Source of the DNA: Sanguibacter keddieii DSM 10542
GTDB lineage: Bacteria > Actinomycetota > Actinomycetes > Actinomycetales > Cellulomonadaceae
Direction: 5' to 3'
Assembly (NCBI RefSeq): GCF_000024925.1
Contig: NC_013521.1
Span: forward strand, 868,001 to 932,000
DNA: 64,000 bases
A model generated the notes under the pieces. The model searched no databases and was not told the origin of the DNA. It was given only the letters and a program-made list of their open reading frames with translations. This document shows positions 63,968 to 64,000 of this stretch, piece by piece. Within the stretch, counting starts at the first letter, position 1; each line of letters starts with the position of its first letter. A program made the translations under genes and the position numbers.

Positions 63968-64000
63968 TCAGCCGGTGTACGGCTTCGCGTCCTTGATCGA
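63968..64000 (-). CDS. greA: C-terminal end of a probable transcription elongation factor GreA
   Basis: Only the last 10 codons and stop are in the window: SIKDAKPYTG-stop. This resembles the end of actinobacterial GreA proteins (LDAEPY-like) and the neighbour ilvA supports it. The rest is outside the window, so the identity is tentative. Confidence 0.5.
   Translation of the reverse strand, partial: SIKDAKPYTG

Overview
The window is a dense, very GC-rich (roughly 70% or more, with strong G/C third positions) bacterial chromosome segment with many short overlaps (ATGA/GTGA) and no plasmid or phage backbone. The gene content points to a motile actinobacterium of the order Micrococcales, most likely near Cellulomonadaceae/Sanguibacteraceae. 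Supporting signs are tRNA-Thr/tRNA-Met/rpmG/hadAB-like/murB in a row, mazG-eno-divIC-DUF501-ppx in a row, ilvA next to a probable greA, DUF2332, DUF5997, DUF6507-like and ESAT-6-like proteins, TANNNT-N6/7-RTG leaderless starts and an IdeR/DtxR-type iron box. The assignment is an inference from gene families, not from a marker gene.

Layout. 1-5.9 kb: end of a ferredoxin/adrenodoxin-type reductase, HtpX, a chemotaxis receptor with a FliA-like promoter, HAD phosphatase/YajQ, RarD. 6.1-12.1 kb: tRNA-Tyr, tRNA-Thr, tRNA-Met, rpmG, two MaoC/hot-dog dehydratase subunits, a LacI regulator divergent from an MFS transporter that probably starts with AUC, and murB. 12.3-17.8 kb: gluconate-type permease plus FGGY kinase, a phosphotransferase, a proline-rich membrane protein and DUF2332. 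18.0-21.7 kb: mfd. 21.7-24.3 kb (minus): an accessory cassette of two ESAT-6/DUF6507-like small helical proteins, an alpha/beta hydrolase and a tiny membrane protein, with a drop in GC and unusual codons toward its 3' end. 24.6-36 kb: pntAB, mazG, eno, divIC, DUF501, ppx, a PadR/HAAS pair, NDH-2. 36.1-42.4 kb: a class-I-shaped tRNA with a UAA anticodon, an Abi/HEPN gene, AraC, an iron-box-controlled substrate-binding lipoprotein, a pentapeptide protein, VanY-like peptidase and PrsW-like protease. 42.4-46.5 kb: a TPP riboswitch driving ykoFEDC. 46.6-50.1 kb: a P1B ATPase and an ArsR-type regulator with a 14-bp-period operator array. 50.1-55.7 kb: orphan histidine kinase, FAD dehydrogenase, ABC-2 exporter. 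56-64 kb: Bax-inhibitor-like protein, FKBP, lipoprotein, a divergent DUF5997/HTH-less LysR pair, VOC protein, MsrA, AI-2E-type permease, threonine dehydratase and the end of a probable greA.

How it fits together. Most of the window is housekeeping (cell wall, translation, transcription-coupled repair, glycolysis, redox balance, division) with small transport/regulation modules inserted. The most interesting parts are the 21.7-24.3 kb cassette (a possible secreted effector with an immunity-like partner), the UAA-anticodon short tRNA beside a HEPN gene, the apparently split LysR regulator, the 14-bp operator array, and two intergenic clusters of short words repeated in both orientations. No function in these last groups is proven by sequence alone.
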